Shown here in pieces: positions 16,371 to 25,803 of a stretch of 37,739 nt of DNA (its first letter is position 1; the number at the start of each line of letters is the position of its first letter). The notes beneath the pieces were generated by a model. It had not been told where the DNA came from. It searched no databases and was given only the letters and a program-made list of their open reading frames with translations. The stretch spans positions 1 to 37,739 of the forward strand of contig CANQHU010000019.1 of the NCBI GenBank assembly GCA_947623945.1, in the 5' to 3' direction. The position numbers and the translations under genes are program-made. The DNA comes from an uncultured Clostridia bacterium (GTDB taxonomy: Bacteria; Bacillota; Clostridia; TANB77; CAG-508).

Positions 16371-18452
16371 ATGGATATATCATATCAAAGTATTAAAGAA
16401 AAGATGGAACAATATGGTTACTTTGCGGAAGATGAATTAATTTGGCAAACTTATATTAATTTACAAAATTTTGTTAATGATGGTCAAGTTGGACAGGATA
16501 TTCATGCTATATGTTTAGAAGGACCTCCTGGAGCTGGTAAAACAGAATATGCAAAAATATATAGAAAAGTGTTAAAAGATTTTGTACAAGATGAAGTAGA
16601 ATTAATAGATTATCAATGTGATTCAACAACAGGAAAATCAGATTTATACGAAGAAATAAGAGTTGCTGCAGCTATTGCAGGTAATCCAGATGAAGTTATA
16701 ATTGCAGGTAAATTAGTAGAAGCAATCGATTCAGTTAATGCAGGAAAAAAAGTGATATTATTCCTTGATGAATATGACAAAGCTAGAGAAGAAACAGATG
16801 CATTTTTATTAAAATTTTTACAAGAAGGAAAAGTTAATACTACTCAAAGAGGTAATGTAGAAATAAAACCAGAAAATATGAAAAACATACAGGTTCTATT
16901 ATGTAAAAACCAAATGAGAGAAGAATTATCTGGACCACTTGAAAGAAGAGTAAAAATATTAAGATTAAAAGAAATGAAACCAGAAGTATTCTTTAGAGTT
17001 GCTAGCAATCAATTACCTAATGCAGATAAAGATGTAATTAATGCTGTATCTATTTTATATGGTACTATCTATGATAATAAAGAAGATTTTGCAAGGATAC
17101 CTTCTTGTTCAGAAGGATTATTAGCTATAAGAGATGCATGTACTCTATTAAAAGCAAATGCACCAGAAGAATTTGTATATAGTGCTATTATTTCAAATAT
17201 GCTAAAAAACCCAGATGATATAGAAACTTTTAGAAGTTTACTAGGACAAGATAAAAGATTGTCTGCATTTTTTAAAGCATCTTGTGATTTAAGAAAAATT
17301 TCAGATATTTCTGAGGTGGAAATTGCTAGAAGGGAAATATTATCACAATTTTTCTCTGATGATATAAAAAGGGTTTCCAAAGATATTGAGAGAGCCAATA
17401 GACTACTAACAGAATCTGACCACGAAATAAGTTATCTAGAAAAAAGAATAGCTGAACAAAGTAGTACAATTAGTAATAAAGATAAAACAATAGAAAAGCA
17501 AAGAAGATATATTGAACAATTATTAGCCGAAAGGAAAACAGATAAATGCGGTATATCAATTCTTGGAAGAAAAGATAGTTTAGAAGCTATTTCAGATAAG
17601 TCTCAAGAAGAAGTAAGCAATGGTGATAATAAGAGAGTGAGAATGCCTTCATTTATACAAGTTGGAGAAGAACATAAATTTGTTCAACAAGATGAAATAG
17701 GAGGTCAAATATTATCTTTAGCAGGAAGTGAAGATGGCAGAATACATTTATTAGAAAGTATATTTGATCAAGAATATGATATGTTACAAAAATTTGGTTA
17801 TGCTACAGTATTATCTTATAGTGAAGGAACAGAATTAGAAGAGATGCCAGATTGGAGTCAAAAACATATTAATTTAGGTATGAAATTAATGAATAAAAAT
17901 CCAACAGCAAAACTTTATAGTGATGGAATTGTATTGTATGATAAAGATGGTGTAACAATTGGAGCAACAAGAGTATTTGAAGAATCAGATAGAATAGGAG
18001 AAACTGGAACTGAAAAAAAAGGTTCAAGAGTAAGATATAAATTTTTTACTAATAGATTAGTATTACCGATTTATGTACTAGATTCAGTTGTAGAATTTAT
18101 GAAAGAATGTTATAAACAAAGAGATACAAATAATTATGGCGGTACATATATTGATTGTATTGTATCGGCAGACAAACGAAAAGAAGAAAAAGATGACCAT
18201 GGAATATATTTCTATTGTACAACATTAAAAGATAATATTTATCATATTACGTACGAAAATTATAAAAATGATTTAGAAGATACTGGTATAGAGCTTCAAG
18301 AAAGAATAGCAACGAATGAATATGATGATTATATGAGAGCAGAATTATTAAGAATAGCTAACTCAAGAGAAAGACAAATGCTTCAAACGGGACAACTGAA
18401 TCCTAAATCATCACAGTATATAAAACCATTAGCAGGTCAAGAAGAAAGATAA
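16371..18452 (+). CDS. MoxR-like AAA+ ATPase with long coiled coil and unknown C-terminal domain
   Basis: A 693-residue protein. The AAA+ module covers about residues 40-260: Walker A GPPGAGKTE (51-59), Walker B VILFLDEYDKA (129-139), and LSGPLERR with a likely arginine finger. A charged coiled coil with heptad character spans about residues 325-395 (AEQSSTISNKDKTIEKQRRY and around). The last 270 residues are an additional domain I do not recognise (for example GVTIGATRVFEE, YKFFTNRLVLPIYVLD, HGIYFYCTTLKDNIYHITYEN). Ordinary MoxR proteins are about 300-350 residues, so this is an unusual extended form. It is the last gene of the three-gene unit and ends at a strong bidirectional hairpin. No in-phase CGG; five out-of-phase ones. 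Confidence 0.82.
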   Translation: MDISYQSIKEKMEQYGYFAEDELIWQTYINLQNFVNDGQVGQDIHAICLEGPPGAGKTEYAKIYRKVLKDFVQDEVELIDYQCDSTTGKSDLYEEIRVAAAIAGNPDEVIIAGKLVEAIDSVNAGKKVILFLDEYDKAREETDAFLLKFLQEGKVNTTQRGNVEIKPENMKNIQVLLCKNQMREELSGPLERRVKILRLKEMKPEVFFRVASNQLPNADKDVINAVSILYGTIYDNKEDFARIPSCSEGLLAIRDACTLLKANAPEEFVYSAIISNMLKNPDDIETFRSLLGQDKRLSAFFKASCDLRKISDISEVEIARREILSQFFSDDIKRVSKDIERANRLLTESDHEISYLEKRIAEQSSTISNKDKTIEKQRRYIEQLLAERKTDKCGISILGRKDSLEAISDKSQEEVSNGDNKRVRMPSFIQVGEEHKFVQQDEIGGQILSLAGSEDGRIHLLESIFDQEYDMLQKFGYATVLSYSEGTELEEMPDWSQKHINLGMKLMNKNPTAKLYSDGIVLYDKDGVTIGATRVFEESDRIGETGTEKKGSRVRYKFFTNRLVLPIYVLDSVVEFMKECYKQRDTNNYGGTYIDCIVSADKRKEEKDDHGIYFYCTTLKDNIYHITYENYKNDLEDTGIELQERIATNEYDDYMRAELLRIANSRERQMLQTGQLNPKSSQYIKPLAGQEER

Positions 18453-18465
18453 ATAAGTAATGAAA

Positions 18466-18495
18466 AACCACCGCCCTTAATTTAAAGCGGTGGTT
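18466..18495. terminator. Bidirectional terminator hairpin
   Basis: A perfect 9-bp stem, aaccaccgc (18466-18474) with gcggtggtt (18487-18495), and a 12-nt loop, between convergent genes ending at 18452 and 18517. Confidence 0.8.
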
Positions 18496-18516
18496 AGTTG
18501 TGCCTTGCAAAGCTGT

Positions 18517-19131
18517 TTATCCTTCGTGGGGTACAATGGTAGTATTTTCATCGCTGATGAGATAACTGCCAATGTTGTATGCTCCCATAAAATTGCCGAA
18601 GGTAAGCAATGCATTGTCGATTTCTTTTGCCCGTTCTTCATCCAGTGTGCCATCAGTACGAGCTTTTTCGAGTGCATCGAATCCAGGAAAACGACCAGTT
18701 TCATGGTCAAACCATCCACCATTGTTCTCAACATACTCCACTGCAGGACTGATTTTCTTCATAATGTCCTGAAATTGCAAGAAAAGGAATTTAATATTGA
18801 GTTTAAAGTTAAAATTTTCCTCCTCACCTTCAAAAGGTGTAATAGAGATAGGTTTCTGCTTTTCCAGAACTGTTTCGATTGCTTTCTCGATTTCTTTGCA
18901 ACACTTTTCTCGTCCATCGTTGCTTTGGAATGTGATTGGTGTCAGGAGAATAGAACCATCCATACCGAAAGCAGGATCACTCCAAATCTTGCCACCATTC
19001 TTCATTACTGTTTGAATTGCAAACAGAAGAAGCCGTTCCCCACAACCAGGTGGAATTGTAATATCGGTGACGATAGCGCCATCAATAAATCCGACTCCGA
19101 TATTAAGATGATGTTTACAGTAGTTGCTCAT
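18517..19131 (-). CDS. Unrecognised 204-residue protein, foreign-like, with two in-frame CGG codons
   Basis: I do not recognise this protein. It is soluble, acidic in its second half, and rich in G and P turns near the N terminus (IPPGCGERLLLF, SDPAFGMDGS). The ATG at 19131 is 9 nt after a perfect AGGAGG; a TTG six bases upstream is too close to that site. Codon use (ctg, gtc, acc, atc, gag) and G+C are clearly higher than in flanking genes, pointing to recent acquisition. Two in-frame CGG codons (C opposite 19035, codon 33, in GERLLL; C opposite 18633, codon 167, in EERAKE) read well as arginine. A forced +1 shift at the first would end the protein about ten codons later. This makes it the chief exception to the CGG rule. 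Confidence 0.75.
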   Translation of the reverse strand: MSNYCKHHLNIGVGFIDGAIVTDITIPPGCGERLLLFAIQTVMKNGGKIWSDPAFGMDGSILLTPITFQSNDGREKCCKEIEKAIETVLEKQKPISITPFEGEEENFNFKLNIKFLFLQFQDIMKKISPAVEYVENNGGWFDHETGRFPGFDALEKARTDGTLDEERAKEIDNALLTFGNFMGAYNIGSYLISDENTTIVPHEG

Positions 19132-19333
19132 ATGCAAATTCCTCCTTTTATTTTGGCAATGCCAATAATTACAATGTATATTATACCATTAAATTGAAAT
19201 AATTGCAAATATTATGGTAACTAAAATAGCATTGTCCTAAATAAATTTATAAAATAAAATTATTTCCCACTTTATTTTTTAATAAAATTGTAGTAAAATG
19301 GAAACAATAAAAAAGAAAGATTGGAGAAATAAA

Positions 19334-20192
19334 ATGTATGATGTAATAATTATAGGAGGAGGACCTGCGGGAATATCAGCAAGTTTATACACAATACGTG
19401 CAAACCTAAAGACCCTAGTTCTATATCAAGAAATATCAAACTTAATAAAAACCGACTCAATCGAAAACTATTATGGATTTGTAAATGGAATAGATGGAAA
19501 AACATTATACGAAAACGGAATAAAGCAAGCAAAAAACTTGGGAGTAGAATTAAAAGAAAAAGAAGTAATAAATATCAATCCAAAAGAAGGAAACTTTGAA
19601 ATCGTAACAGCCCAAGGAGAAGTTTATTTAACAAAAAAAATAATTTTAGCCACCGGAAACAAAAAGAAAAAGCCAAACATAAAAGGAATACAAGAATTTG
19701 AAGGAAAAGGCGTAAGTTACTGTGCAGTATGTGATGGATTTTTCTATAAAAACAAAGAAATTGCCTTAATTGGAAATGGACAATATGCACTTTCTGAAGT
19801 AAATGAATTATTGAATTTAGTAAAAGACATAACAGTTTTAACAAATGGAGAAGAAGAGCCAAAATGGCGCTCAGACAATGTAAAAATAGAAACAAAAAAA
19901 ATAGAAGAAATAGAGGGAGAAAAAAAAGTAGAAAGCATAAAATTTCAAGATGGGACAAGTCTAAAAATAGATGGAATCTTTATTGCACAAGGAGTGGCAG
20001 GAAGTGTAGATTTTGCCAAAAAATTAGGAATTTTATTAAAAAATGATGAAATAGTAGTTGACGAAAATATGCAAACAAATATAAAAGGAATTTATGCTTG
20101 TCGGAGATTGCACAGGAGGATTACTTCAAATATCAAAAGCAGTTTACGAAGGCGCAAAAGCAGGATTACAAGTAATAAAATCAAATAAATAA
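19334..20192 (+). CDS. trxB: Thioredoxin reductase TrxB, one +1 shift at CGG
   Basis: A flavoenzyme that passes electrons from a reduced nicotinamide cofactor to thioredoxin. After one skip it has 285 residues. The Rossmann motif IIGGGPAGISA opens the protein, the redox-active CAVC lies near residue 135, a second nucleotide-binding region IALIGNGQYA follows, and the C-terminal FAD motif is ACGDCTGGLLQISKAVYEGA. That last motif is broken in the standard reading by tgt-CGG-aga (C20102); skipping C gives Gly257 of the family-wide GD motif and a stop at 20192. In zero frame the protein would continue as 30-odd basic residues unlike any reductase. I choose the ATG at 19334 (MYDVIIIGGG) after TTGGAGAAAT rather than one at 19298. 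The second domain lacks the usual GGGxSA form (it reads IGNGQYA), typical of a divergent clostridial group. It is followed by trxA. Confidence 0.92.
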
Positions 20193-20205
20193 AGGAGGAA
20201 AAAAT

Positions 20206-20514
20206 ATGAGTGTTTTAAAAATCACAACTGAAAATTTTGAGGAAGAGGTATTAAAATCGGACAAAAAAGTTTTAATTGACTTTTATGCAGACTGGTGTGG
20301 ACCATGTAAAATGATGTCACCAGTAATTGATGAAATTGCAGAAGAAAAAGCAGAACAAATAAAAGTAGGAAAAGTCAATGTAGATGAAAACCAAGACTTA
20401 GCAATGGAATATGCTGTAATGTCAATACCAACCATTATAATTATGAATAATGGAGAAGTTGAAAAAATTTTTGTTGGAGTAACAAGTAAAAATGAAATAA
20501 TGGAAGCACTATAA
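20206..20514 (+). CDS. trxA: Thioredoxin
   Basis: A 102-residue thioredoxin with the canonical WCGPCK active site near residue 30, the YAVMSIPT cis-proline segment and a C-terminal helix. It reduces protein disulfides using electrons from the adjacent TrxB. The ribosome site AAGGAGGA lies 13 nt after the trxB stop, so the two form an operon. Intact; its one CGG (aaa-tcg-gac) is out of phase. Confidence 0.95.
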   Translation: MSVLKITTENFEEEVLKSDKKVLIDFYADWCGPCKMMSPVIDEIAEEKAEQIKVGKVNVDENQDLAMEYAVMSIPTIIIMNNGEVEKIFVGVTSKNEIMEAL

Positions 20515-20528
20515 AAAGTGCTTTCATT

Positions 20529-21416
20529 TCATCTTATTAGGCTTTCCATATCTTTTGGTAAGTCACTTTTAAAAATTAAAGGCTCATTTGTAATTGGATG
20601 AATACATTCAATTTTATAACTATGCAAAGATTGTCTATCTATTAAATCTGATTTTGTACCATACAAAGTATCTCCCAATAAAGGATGAGAAATTTCTTTC
20701 ATATGAACTCTAATTTGATGAGTTCTTCCAGTTTGTAATTTACATTTTACTAAACTATAACTTTTAAACTCACTAATCACTTCATAATTTGTAATGCAAG
20801 ATTTACTATTAAAATTGTTTAAATCAACGCATCTTTCAATAATACTTCCAGGTTTTCTACAAATGGGAAAAGAAATTGTGCCCTTTTTGTTTTCTAAAAT
20901 ACCAGTTACTAAGCAAAGATACTCTTTTTTAAAAGTATTTGAAATCATTTGTTTAATAAAACATTCTTGTATATATTCGCACTTAGCAAAAATAACTAAA
21001 CCAGAAGTATCTAAGTCTAGTCTATTAACAGGTCTTATTTTTTTGTTTAAGTCAATTGAATCAAAATAAAATCTAATTCCATTTGACAAAGAATCAGTAA
21101 AATGCGCCCTAGAAGGATGGATTGGAATTTTAGAAGGCTTATCTACTACCAACATCCATTCATCTTCATAGATAATTTTTAAATCCATTTTTGTTGGAAC
21201 AATATTAGAATTATTCTCTTTACTATCCAAATTTACTGTTATAATATCATTTTTTAATGGTTTATTTCTTGTATCACAACACGTACCATTTAAATAAATA
21301 CTTTTTTCTCTAATCAGTTTATTTAATAGTCTTGTTGATATTTTTAATTTGCTCGTTAAAATACCATTTATGGTTTGATTTATATCACTTTCTTCAATTT
21401 TATATTTTAGCTCCAT
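20529..21416 (-). CDS. RluA-family RNA pseudouridine synthase
   Basis: A 295-residue enzyme with an N-terminal S4-like RNA-binding segment (LNKLIREKSIYLNG) and the catalytic RluA core. VNRLDLDTSGLVIFAK contains the catalytic aspartate, and LQTGRTHQIRVHM and HPLLGDTLYG follow. It isomerises uridine in rRNA or tRNA; the exact target (RluD-like 23S sites or other) cannot be read from sequence. It converges with trxA and ends 15 nt from the trxA stop. Its stop is TGA, which shows that TGA is still a terminator in this organism. Confidence 0.9.
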   Translation of the reverse strand: MELKYKIEESDINQTINGILTSKLKISTRLLNKLIREKSIYLNGTCCDTRNKPLKNDIITVNLDSKENNSNIVPTKMDLKIIYEDEWMLVVDKPSKIPIHPSRAHFTDSLSNGIRFYFDSIDLNKKIRPVNRLDLDTSGLVIFAKCEYIQECFIKQMISNTFKKEYLCLVTGILENKKGTISFPICRKPGSIIERCVDLNNFNSKSCITNYEVISEFKSYSLVKCKLQTGRTHQIRVHMKEISHPLLGDTLYGTKSDLIDRQSLHSYKIECIHPITNEPLIFKSDLPKDMESLIR

Positions 21417-21541
21417 ATAAAGTTATACTCCACTTACTATTTTTTGCTATTTTATCACAATTTTCAACTAATTGCTAGGACTTGCGATAAATTTGCAAAT
21501 AGGATATAATATGGAAAGCAAATAAAGGTAGGAGAAAACAA

Positions 21542-22204
21542 ATGCGAATAAGATATAAAAAATGGGCAAGACCAGAGTTAGAAGCATGTAAATTTTATAT
21601 AAATGAACCAGAAAAACTAAAAGGAAAGTGGAGAGAAAATTTTAAAAATCCAAACCAGCCATTTTATTTAGAATTAGGTTGTGGAAAAGGACAATTTATG
21701 GCAAAACTTGCGATAGAAAACTTAGATGTAAATTATTTAGCAATTGATTTAGTTGATGCAATGCTTGGCCTAGCAAAAAGAAATATTGAACAAGCATACA
21801 TAGATAATAATATAGAGCCAAATAACATATTAATAACTAGATTTGATATTGAAAGAATTTTGCTTATTTTGGATAAAGAAGACAAAGTAGATAGAATTTA
21901 TATTAATTTTTGCAATCCATGGCCAAGAGGAAAACATAGAAAGAAAAGATTAACTCATTCAATTCAATTAGAAAAATATAAGCAATTTTTAGCAAAAAAT
22001 GGAGAAATTTATTTTAAAACAGATGATGATGATTTATTTTTAGCAAGTCTTGGATATTTAGAAGAATCAGGATTTGAAATAATAAAAAAGACTTATGATT
22101 TGCATCAAGAGCCAATTTTTGAAAGAAATATAGAAACAGAACATGAGCAAATGTTTTCAAAACAAGGAATAAAAATAAAAGCATTAATTGCCAAGTTAAA
22201 GTAG
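21542..22204 (+). CDS. trmB: tRNA (guanine-N7-)-methyltransferase TrmB
   Basis: A 220-residue SAM-dependent methyltransferase making m7G46 in tRNA. Motifs are YLELGCGKGQF (SAM binding), NYLAIDLVD, INFCNPWPRGKHRKKRL (family motif with PWPK/RxxHxKxR) and FKTDDDDLF. Full length for the family. The start follows AGGAGAAAACAA. It is a single gene, with the pta promoter region after it. Confidence 0.93.
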   Translation: MRIRYKKWARPELEACKFYINEPEKLKGKWRENFKNPNQPFYLELGCGKGQFMAKLAIENLDVNYLAIDLVDAMLGLAKRNIEQAYIDNNIEPNNILITRFDIERILLILDKEDKVDRIYINFCNPWPRGKHRKKRLTHSIQLEKYKQFLAKNGEIYFKTDDDDLFLASLGYLEESGFEIIKKTYDLHQEPIFERNIETEHEQMFSKQGIKIKALIAKLK

Positions 22205-22306
22205 AAATAATACAAATAAAATAATGCAAAATTAATTAAAAAATACTTGTACTTTTTAATTTTAGACTATATAATGTAGATAAATATTTTGAAAAGGAGA
22301 AGAAAA

Positions 22307-23311
22307 ATGTCTTTTATTGATGAAATAAAACAAAGAGCCAAAAATGAAATTAAGACAATTGTTCTTCCAGAAGCAGAAGATATTAGAACTTTACAAGCAA
22401 CAGAACAAGTCTTAAAAGAACAATATGCTAATATTATATTATTAGGAAACAAAGAAAAAATAGAAGAAAAAGCAAGAAATAACAATATAGATATTAGCAA
22501 TGCAAAAATTGTTGATCCATCTAATTCAGAAAAGTATTATGAATATGTAAATACATTGTATGAATTAAGAAAAGAAAAAGGAATGACAATTGAAAAAGCA
22601 AAAGAATTAGTCAAAGACCCTGTTTATTATGGTATGCTTATGGTAAAAGATGAAAATGAAGAAGCAGATGGACTTGTTTCTGGCGCAATACATTCTACAT
22701 CTGATACATTAAGACCAGCACTTCAAATTTTAAAAACATCGCCTAACACTAAATTAGTTTCTGCCTTTTTCATTATGGTTGTACCAAATTGTGAATTAGG
22801 AGAAAATGGAACATTTTTATTTGCAGATAGTGGATTAAACGAAAATCCAGATAGTGAAAAATTATCTGAAATTGCAATTTCTTCTAGCAAAAGTTTTAAA
22901 CAATTAATAGGAAAAGAACCTAAAGTTGCAATGCTTTCTTATTCTACTTATGGAAGTGCAAAATCAGAATTAACACAAAAAGTAATTGATGCAACAAAAT
23001 TAGTTAAAGAAAAAGAACCTAATCTTTTAGTAGATGGGGAATTACAATTAGATGCTGCAATTATTCCAGAAGTAGCAAAAATGAAAGCACCAGAAAGCCC
23101 TCTAAAAGGTGAAGCAAATGTATTAGTATTTCCAGATTTAAATGCAGGAAATATTGGTTATAAATTAGTTCAAAGACTAGCAAAAGCAGAAGCATATGGA
23201 CCACTTTGTCAAGGAATTAGTAAACCAGTAAATGACTTATCAAGAGGTTGTAGTCATAAAGATATAGAAGGAGTTATTGCTATTACTGCTGTTCAAGCAC
23301 AGCAAAAATAA
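22307..23311 (+). CDS. pta: Phosphate acetyltransferase
   Basis: Converts acetyl-CoA to acetyl phosphate for ATP formation by AckA. 334 residues, the short clostridial Pta. Characteristic segments are DGLVSGAIHSTSDTLRPALQ, FADSGLNENP, AMLSYSTYGSAKS, DGELQLDAAI and VFPDLNAGNIGYKLVQRLA. I use the ATG at 22307 (MSFIDEIK) after AAAGGAGAAG; a TTG 18 nt upstream lies before that ribosome site. It forms an operon with ackA 27 nt downstream. Confidence 0.95.
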   Translation: MSFIDEIKQRAKNEIKTIVLPEAEDIRTLQATEQVLKEQYANIILLGNKEKIEEKARNNNIDISNAKIVDPSNSEKYYEYVNTLYELRKEKGMTIEKAKELVKDPVYYGMLMVKDENEEADGLVSGAIHSTSDTLRPALQILKTSPNTKLVSAFFIMVVPNCELGENGTFLFADSGLNENPDSEKLSEIAISSSKSFKQLIGKEPKVAMLSYSTYGSAKSELTQKVIDATKLVKEKEPNLLVDGELQLDAAIIPEVAKMKAPESPLKGEANVLVFPDLNAGNIGYKLVQRLAKAEAYGPLCQGISKPVNDLSRGCSHKDIEGVIAITAVQAQQK

Positions 23312-23338
23312 AATAAATTTTTTTAGGAGGAAAATTTC

Positions 23339-24529
23339 ATGAAAATTTTAGTTTTAAACTCAGGAAGTTCATCATTAAAATATCAAGTAATTGATATGGA
23401 TACAGAAGAAGTATTAGCAAAAGGTTATTTTGAAAGAATTGGTCAACCAAATTCATTTTTAACCCATACAGTACGTGGAGAAAAACATAAATTCGAGCAT
23501 CTTGCTAGAAATCACGAAGAAGCAATAAGTTTTGTTTTAAACAGATTAACAAATGATCACTATGGAGTTATCAAAAATTTAGATGAACTAGGAGGAATTG
23601 GACATAGGATTGTTCATGGAGGAGAAAAATTCACAAATTCTGTAATAATAACAGATGAAGTAGTTCAAGAAATAACAAAATGTGCAGATTTGGCTCCACT
23701 ACATAATCCAGCATGTGTATTAGGAATTGAAGCATGCAAAAAAATTGTACCAAACATGAAAATGGTAGCAGTATTTGATACAGCTTTTCACCAAACTATA
23801 TCAAAAGAAAAATATATTTATGCAATTCCATATAAATATTACAAAGAATATGGAGTTAGAAAATATGGATTCCATGGTACTTCTCATCAATATGTTTCAA
23901 ATAGAGTAGCAGAAATAATGGGAAAAGATATTAAAGATTTAAAAATAGTAAATTGTCATTTAGGTCAAGGATGTAGTATTTGTGCAATTAAAGATGGAAA
24001 ATCAGTAGAAACAAGTATGGGATTAACACCACTTGGAGGAATTCCTATGGGAAGCAGAAGTGGAGATTTAGACCCATCAGTTATGACATACTTAATGCAA
24101 AAAGAAAATTTATCTGCAGATGATATGAACTTTATTTTAAATAAAGAATCTGGTATTTATGGAATATCTAATATTTCAGTTGATATGAGAGATATAGAAG
24201 CAGATGCAGCAGCAGGTGGTATACATGCTCAATTAGCATTAGATGTATTTCACTATTTAACAGCATGCTATATTGCAAAATGTGTTGTTGCAATGGGTGG
24301 AATAGATGTTTTAACATTTACAGCAGGCGTAGGAGAAAATGGAATGGACTCAAGAAAGGCAATCTGTGATCAATTAGAATTTTTAGGTGTAAAAGTAGAT
24401 GAACAAAAAAATCAAGTAAGAGGAAAAGAAGCAGAAATATCAAGCTCAGATTCAAAAGTAAAAGTTTATGTAGTTCCTACAAATGAAGAGCTAATGATAG
24501 CAAAAGAAACTTTAAAATTAGTACAATAA
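23339..24529 (+). CDS. ackA: Acetate kinase, first copy (intact)
   Basis: Makes ATP and acetate from acetyl phosphate. 396 residues, normal. Motifs: [12 protein letters not shown] (phosphate-binding start), [59 protein letters not shown] and FTAGVGENG. Ribosome site AGGAGGAAAATTTC. At the position where the second copy needs a +1 shift, this gene reads gga-att-gga-cat with no extra C, which makes it an internal control. It is followed by a hairpin terminator, then the second copy. Confidence 0.96.
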   Translation: MKILVLNSGSSSLKYQVIDMDTEEVLAKGYFERIGQPNSFLTHTVRGEKHKFEHLARNHEEAISFVLNRLTNDHYGVIKNLDELGGIGHRIVHGGEKFTNSVIITDEVVQEITKCADLAPLHNPACVLGIEACKKIVPNMKMVAVFDTAFHQTISKEKYIYAIPYKYYKEYGVRKYGFHGTSHQYVSNRVAEIMGKDIKDLKIVNCHLGQGCSICAIKDGKSVETSMGLTPLGGIPMGSRSGDLDPSVMTYLMQKENLSADDMNFILNKESGIYGISNISVDMRDIEADAAAGGIHAQLALDVFHYLTACYIAKCVVAMGGIDVLTFTAGVGENGMDSRKAICDQLEFLGVKVDEQKNQVRGKEAEISSSDSKVKVYVVPTNEELMIAKETLKLVQ

Positions 24530-24549
24530 AAATTGTCATCTGAGACGTT

Positions 24550-24578
24550 AAAAGCCTTTAAACGAAAGGCTTTTATTA
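24550..24578 (+). terminator. Terminator between the two ackA genes
   Basis: A perfect 10-bp stem, aaaagccttt (24550-24559) with aaaggctttt (24565-24574), and a 5-nt loop. The second ackA may therefore depend on read-through or on a promoter I do not see. Confidence 0.75.
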
Positions 24579-24604
24579 AAAACGAAAAGAAGGGAATGAA
24601 GATT

Positions 24605-25796
24605 ATGAAAATTTTAGTATTAAATTGTGGTAGTTCATCTTTGAAATATCAATTAATTAATATGGAAACAGAAGAAGTATTGGCATCAGGAAAATATGAA
24701 AGAATAGGAGAAAAAGAGGCATTTATTACACATAAAGTAAATGGACAAAAAATTAAAATTGATAATCCTGCTTATAATCATACAGAAGCAATTGAATTTG
24801 CTTTAAAACAACTAATTAATCCAGAATATAAAGTAATTGATAGTTTAGACGAAATCAATGCAATTCGGACATCGTTTAGTTCATGGTGGAGAAAAAATAG
24901 CAGAATCTGTTGTAATAGATGAAAATGTAATAGAAGTACTAAAAGAATATACAGATTTAGCACCATTACACAATCCAGCATGTATTTTAGGAATAGAAGC
25001 ATGCAAAAATGTTATGCCAAATAAACCAATGGTTGGTGTATTTGACACAGCTTTTCATCAAACAATACCAAAAGAAAGATATATTTATCCAATTCCATAT
25101 GAATATTATAAAAAATATAGTATAAGAAAATATGGATTCCATGGTACATCTCATATGTTTGTGTCACAAAGATTAGCAGAAATTGAAAATAAACCAATTG
25201 AAGAACTAAAAATTGTAACTTGTCATTTAGGTCAAGGTTCTAGTATATGTGCAATAAAAGGCGGAAAATCAGTTGATACAAGTATGGGATTAACACCTCT
25301 TGGTGGAATTCCTATGGTAACAAGAAGTGGAGACTTAGACCCATCTATTTTACTATATTTAATGAGAAAAGAGAAATTATCAGCAGAAGAAATGGAAAAT
25401 ATTTTAAATAAACAATCAGGAATACAAGCAATTTCTGGATTAGCACCAGACTTTAGAGAAATTGAAACTGCATCAAATCAAGGAGACGAAAAAGCAAAAA
25501 TTGCAATTGAGAATTTTGAATATGCCGTTGCAAGTTATATTGCAAAATACGCAGTTGCAATGAATGGTGTGGATTATATCGTATTTACTGGTGGAGTAGG
25601 AGAAAATCAAGTCAATATAAGAAAAGGAATCTGTGAGCAATTAGAATTTATGGGAATTAAAATTGACTTAGATGCAAATCAAATAAGAGGCGAAGAAAAG
25701 TTGATTTCTGAACCAACATCAAAAGTTAAAGTTTTTGTTATTCCAACTAACGAAGAATTGATGATTGCAAAGGAAACAGAAAGATTGGTAAAATAG
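24605..25796 (+). CDS. ackA: Acetate kinase, second tandem copy, one +1 shift at CGG
   Basis: After one skip this copy also has exactly 396 residues and aligns end to end with the first: [60 protein letters not shown] and FTGGVGENQ. One change stands out: the loop after GGIPM is VTRSGDLDP where copy 1 has GSRSGDLDP. The reading breaks at codon 88 (C24866, att-CGG-aca); skipping C gives Gly88 of the conserved GHRxVHGGE motif. The ATG at 24605 after AAGGGAATGAAG matches the start of copy 1. It could be a functional isozyme with different kinetics or a butyrate-type kinase relative, but the close match to copy 1 favours acetate kinase. Confidence 0.9.
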
Positions 25797-25803
25797 AAAA
25801 AAT

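Noticed and set aside
20529-20531. UGA read as tryptophan in this organism
   Set aside because: The RluA-family gene ends with TGA at its natural C terminus, tryptophan is encoded by TGG throughout, and no conserved in-frame TGA was seen.
24533-24604. Upstream-extended start of the second ackA at 24533
   Set aside because: The extension runs through the terminator hairpin. The ATG at 24605 matches the start of the first copy.
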